64,000 nt of DNA from Humulus lupulus (lineage: Eukaryota > Streptophyta > Magnoliopsida > Rosales > Cannabaceae), in the NCBI RefSeq assembly GCF_963169125.1, contig NC_084794.1, forward strand, positions 108,724,358 through 108,788,357, given 5' to 3'. The notes under the pieces are model-generated. The model saw only the letters and a program-made list of their open reading frames with translations. It made no database searches and had not been told where the DNA came from. Shown here piece after piece: positions 59,354 through 64,000 of the stretch (the stretch's first letter is position 1; each line of letters begins with the position of its first letter). The position numbers and the translations under genes were made by a program.

Positions 59354-60772
59354 CCTAGATACACCTTTGGAGTGTAACCCATCATTTTCGATCAATGACT
59401 TAACTCAAGAGTGTGCCTTAGGGTCAGTCAAACTTGAAATACATCATCAATATTATTCTCATAAGAGAAGTCATCCTTGAGATAAAATAAACATAGTTGG
59501 AAGCCTTCCTTAGGGGGATGCAAGCAGAGGCACCTCGAGGCCCTTTCTATGGCTCTCGGAGTTCAACCAATAATGGAGACCATGTGACTTATTGTCATAA
59601 TTCCCTCTACCACTCACTATTTTGGAAAATGTGTTTTTCTCAAAACATTAAGAATAATATTTAATTGAGTTGTAATAATAATCCAATTAATTTTACCAAA
59701 TGATATTCTAATAATTACTAATCCAATTAAGTAAAATAAAATAAACAACGCCCTTGAAAAAAATTTGATTTTTCTAGAATTAATAAAATATCATTTTCAT
59801 TTAATAAAACAATTTTATTAAATAAGAATTAAACAACTTTAAAATCAATTTACCATCTTAACTAATTAAGACTTTATTTATTATGTGAATTTTCAAATAA
59901 AATCATATAATAAAATTAGGGCAACCCTAAGCATGTTTCTACACGAATGTAATGCATGCTTATAAAGTGTTGTGTGAGTAATATGTATGACATGTCAAAA
60001 ATGATTCATGATAAATCATTAAACAATTTAATCACATTCAAGCATTTAAATAAATAAATATTGAATAAATAAATAAATGCATGTTGGGTGTTTTGGGTAT
60101 TTCTAGAAAAAATTACAACACTTGCAATATATACACAAAAATGTAATAACTATCTAAAGCATAAAATAAGAATCTCCATCGTTGTCTCTTTGGGCCTTCA
60201 CAAGTAGTTTTGTCCATTTCATTTATCCATTTTAATTTTGAATTAAAAATAAGTTTTAATTCTCTTAAACAATATTAAGAATAATTAGGGATTTAAATTT
60301 GAAATAAAAATCCCAATGGATAACAACGTTGGTGCTCGACTGACCCTAGGGGCGGGCTTACAAGTTATGGGCAGTGGCTACAGAGCACATGGGTGGTGGT
60401 GCACGGTAGTAAGGGTGTGGGAAAATTGGGGCGCAAGGGCGCGCGACATGCAGGGCAGGGGCGCGCGGCGCCTGGGCGTTGTCGGGGCAACGGATCGGGC
60501 CTTGGGGCTCGTGCTTGAGGCTCAAGCCATCACATAATTTTTCCATAAATTACAAAATTCCTATGCCCCAAAATGGGTTACATTTTTCAGATCTAGAAAA
60601 TTTAAGAACAATTCCTAAACAAAAAAATACCACGAAAACCAACCCTTAAGAATCTATAACTTTAAACATACATACATCCATTTATTCACATATATCACAA
60701 TATAATAAGAATGCATATTATACCCACACAGTAATTAATATATGCAAAGATTAATGACCACTTTGGTACCAA
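59354..60772 (-). mobile_element. copia C leader/internal fragment with primer site
   Basis: On the minus strand a primer site TGGTACCAAAGTGG (60771-60758) follows an LTR, then about 1.4 kb of mostly AT-rich sequence. One GC-rich island (60340-60520) lies in it. No gag or pol is recognised before Tat-3 interrupts it at 59353. The frames at 60316-60546 in the GC-rich island show no family likeness. Confidence 0.5.
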
Positions 60773-61863
60773 TTATAAGGAACGGTTCCTAGTGTGCAGT
60801 AGAAATTGCGGAACGGTGAAACAAGTATATAACAAAAAAATTCATATAAACTATTTTATATGCGGATCCATCAATATGCAATATGTTAATCAACAAACAA
60901 TATATATATATATATGTGAATATATGTATAAAACCAAGATTAAATGACCCACCTCATGTAGCATTTAAAGTGTCCTTGAATCTTTTAAAAAAAAACAACA
61001 ATCTTCCTATCCTTGCTTTGAATACTCAAATCATGATCTTCCAAGACGTTCTCTATACCTCAAGATGTGTGTGGGCATATAGAGAAAAATGATTGATTTT
61101 CTGAATCACAAGATGTTCTCAACTCATGAGATCTTGGATTTTAGGCTAGAGAGAAAAGCTTATTTTTTTTCTTTCTTTTTGATTTGAGAGTGTGAGGAGA
61201 AAAAAATAAATTGTAAATTTCATTCACTTTCTATCATGAATAGACTACTATTCTTATATAGAATAGTTGTATATTATTATCACATAATAATAATAATGGT
61301 GAAAACCAAGTAAGAAAAAGTCAAACTTTTTTTTTATATACTTAATTTATTAATTTATTAAAAAATAAAATGAAAAATCCAAAAACTGACTAAGTCTGTA
61401 GTGGAGCACGCATGGTGCAATCCTGTGACTGCTCCCTGCGTGTAGCACTCCCATAATTCGTGGGATTTGGTTTTTCAACGTTTATTTAATTAAATAAATT
61501 AAATTCAAATAACTAAGATATCATCTTTTTGAGGAAAAGAAAATGACAACCAAAATTCAAATTTGAATTCACTATTATCACATTATTGATTAATAAATAT
61601 AATAATTCAAAATTATTTTCTCTTACCATATTTATTTACTCCCGCTAAATAAAATAATTGATTTTAAAAATCAATTCCTTTTATATATTTAAAATTTTAT
61701 AGTATAAATTAATAAATTAATTTCAATTTCAAAAATTAATTTAATTCATTTTACTTAATTATTTGAAATTACACTAATTAATTATTCAACCTCAATTAAC
61801 ATATAATTATATATTTGTCCCGAAGAACAAATTTTCTCTCAAATAGCCTTTTTCATTTTCAAC
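60773..61863 (-). repeat. copia C 5' LTR, inner part
   Basis: Adjacent to the primer site. TATA box on the minus strand (CTATATAAG, about 61251-61259). The sequence continues beyond the inserted solo LTR at 63331. The exact inner LTR end is unclear because the usual terminal CA is not seen. Confidence 0.55.
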
Positions 61864-63330
61864 TGTTGTGATAATTAAAAGTCGATTTAAATACACAAGT
61901 GCACGTAATCACACAAGTAATATAATGATAAGTAGATCGTCTCCATAGGGATTGCAAAATAGAAAAATAAGCAAAACAATTACTAAACAACTTAAAAGTA
62001 CTAAAAATCAAATGAGTTGTTTTTAGGCTAAACAAAACACTAAAAGAGATGGAAATACTGAATTTAAAATTGAACTAAACAAGAAAATTGAAAGAAATAT
62101 ATGGATTGCAAAATGGACTTGAATTATTGATTCCCCCTATATTAATCATCCTGAACAGATTACGGCAGCAATATTCTAGCAAAACTCCCAGGTTAACAAG
62201 AATTCATTAAACACTCATAAAACTTTCCTAAATTTTATGACATTAATTCTTTTACCTAATTAAACATATTCCTATGCAAAATCAGATTTAAGAATGCAAA
62301 TTCAAAGTTTAATTCTCAAAAGTTACACAAGGCAAATAACACATCCCTATGTTACTTACTAACATAATCTAACCTAGATTATGACTTGTGTCATCCAAGT
62401 TCTTCCCATTACATTTAATCTTTCAAGCCTTAAACATAATTAAATATCTTGCCATAGATGGCCAAACAACAACAAGAAATTAATATAAGCATACTTGAAT
62501 GAACAAGAGAGATTTTACTAAAATAAAGTGCAAGTAATTACTAGACTATAACATAGGGTTCATCAACAATTTAAGCCACCTAAAAATTAGTTCATGGCTG
62601 AGTTAATAAACATTAATCCACAATCAATACAGCCCATAATATTTAGATTCAAAAATCAACTCAGAAAATATAAAAATTAAGTTTAGAAATAGAGGAAAGA
62701 ACAAATCCAAATGATGCTTGAGCTTCTCTTTTTTGTCCTCCATCTTCCTTACTGATTTATGGGTTTCCTTCCTTCTTCTTGCTGGTTTTTCTTTCCAAAA
62801 ACGGTTGTTCTCAAAAATTTCGGCTGATTCTTCTCTAAGTATCATCTAGGTTTCCTCATTTGACCCTCTTTTTCCCATATTGCCCCTCCTCCTTGTAAAA
62901 ATGTGGGTCTCCTCCTTCCTTTTGGCAATTACTCCCAATTTTTTACTCATACTTTATGTACTTGCCACCTCAGCCACTATTCCAGCTCATCCCTTTGACT
63001 TTCCACGTGTTCTAGGTGTCCAAACGCTACTTGATCAAAATGCTTCAGCAAAATCTGCTTTGCTGCAGCAAAACTTGATAATCCAGCCATAAAAAATTCA
63101 ATTTAGATAGTTTCACATGTTAGTTCATTCTTTATACAAATATCTATTCATGAAACTACTCTCTTCAACCCATTAGCTATTAAAACCTACAAAAATAACT
63201 AAATTTAACTAAGATCATAAAAACACCAAAGTTAGCTACAAAAGCTAAAAATAAATTAACATCACCCACGATTTTACCACAATTATAAGCTCAAAAGCAC
63301 ATGAAATAACTCTTTATTAAAGAGTTGTCA
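61864..63330 (-). mobile_element. Athila-like solo LTR, 1.47 kb
   Basis: In plus coordinates it starts TGTTGTGATAATTAAAAGTC and ends AAAGAGTTGTCA. TCAAC flanks it on both sides (61859-61863 and 63331-63335). The inner-end arrangement (CACAAGTGCACGTAATCAC, then GATCGTCTCCATAGGGATTG) is like that of Athila-type LTRs, which place a similar word near the primer end. No internal part is left. Confidence 0.8.
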
Positions 63331-64000
63331 TCAACCTTGTATCAACTCTTCCCTTGAATAGTCTTGATAGAGCCGCCTTGGGGGCCTATAATTACAAGTT
63401 ACAATAAATTTAGATTATTGATCAAATCTCTTTAATCCAATAATCATAATTTATTAAGCTCGTGATTATTCCACTAAAAATATGAGATTGCACTCTTGCA
63501 ATTATAGACATATATTTAATGAGTACTTTATTGTAACCATAAAATGTCCATAGATATAATCATTACATACAAATTAATCCTCTATTAATGGTTCATAATT
63601 AAGCATAAATAAATTTACCGTTTTACCCTTTTAATTATTTCTTGTTTCCTAGAGTATCATTGACTTTATTAGTGAAGGTTAATTCATAACATGTTTATGA
63701 ATTTGACGTCAATAACCTTTCGGTTCCAAAATTCAACCGAATAAGAAACATTTATTCAATCTATAAGAAGGTATAGATTCGACATGCATTTACTATGTCC
63801 CTAGCCATATATATCATCGAATCCCCAAAATCATAGTTTTTAGCCTGATCATTTTGACAAACCCTAACACATGAATCAAATTATCAAATGACATATATAG
63901 GAGTTCATAGCAACCTCAGGATTAAGATCCATATGTATATGATCATCGATTGATGTTTTTAATTAATATTATGAAATGGTATTTAATTAAGTATTAATTA
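63331..64000 (-). repeat. copia C 5' LTR, outer part (runs off the window)
   Basis: Continues the LTR interrupted by the solo LTR. Shares TTCCACTAAAAATATGAG and ATTGCACT words with the fragment at 21831-22815. The LTR exceeds 1.7 kb without the insert; its outer end is beyond the window. No gene. Confidence 0.5.

Noticed and set aside
60316..60546. 73- and 62-codon frames in a GC-rich island
   Set aside because: They lie in a copia leader, overlap on both strands, and have no recognisable motif.

Overview
The window is nuclear DNA of a flowering plant, most likely a dicot. It is AT-rich and filled with nested LTR retrotransposons of plant lineages (Ty3 Athila, Tat and chromovirus; Ty1/copia) and DNA transposons (CACTA, Mutator-like foldback elements). 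It holds one intact nine-exon plant gene. The species cannot be named from sequence alone.

Layout. 1-1442: 5' end (minus strand) of a Tat-lineage element, inserted in the 3' end of an Athila-type element (1443-9808, minus), which itself interrupts a copia element (remnant 9809-11556, plus). 11557-16880: the host gene, a GPI-anchored glycerophosphodiester phosphodiesterase-like protein (GDPDL), minus strand, 756 codons, all eight introns GT-AG. 17349-18654 and 18790-19153: two palindromic Mutator-like foldback elements with visible 8- and 10-bp target duplications, about 0.6 kb and 2 kb upstream of the gene. 19164-24852: AT-rich DNA, LTR fragments and a probable CACTA-type miniature element. 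24853-25454: a Tat solo LTR (duplication TTATT). 25470-26970: the 3' part of a minus-strand copia element. 26975-42343: a broken CACTA element, split by a complete Tat element (29215-40864, plus, two 591-bp LTRs). 42344-54492: a two-LTR chromovirus (minus), its integrase/chromodomain split by a 2.3-kb solo LTR (duplication TATCG). 54493-59353: the 3' half of another Tat element (plus). 59354-64000: leader and long LTR of a copia element (minus), split by an Athila-like solo LTR (61864-63330, duplication TCAAC).

The most interesting structures belong to the mobile elements. The complete Tat element keeps one uninterrupted reading frame of 2,082 codons that is broken only by 13 premature TAG/TGA codons, with no TAA and no frameshift. 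Both 3' Tat regions carry a spliced antisense gene with its own TATA box just inside the 3' LTR. The two antisense proteins are visibly homologous although the elements are otherwise divergent. The chromovirus carries an extra 156-codon reading frame between its primer binding site and gag, and a cluster of palindromic motifs upstream of the TATA box in both LTRs. The CACTA element looks like an internal-deletion derivative. The GDPDL gene is the only feature expected to make a host protein.
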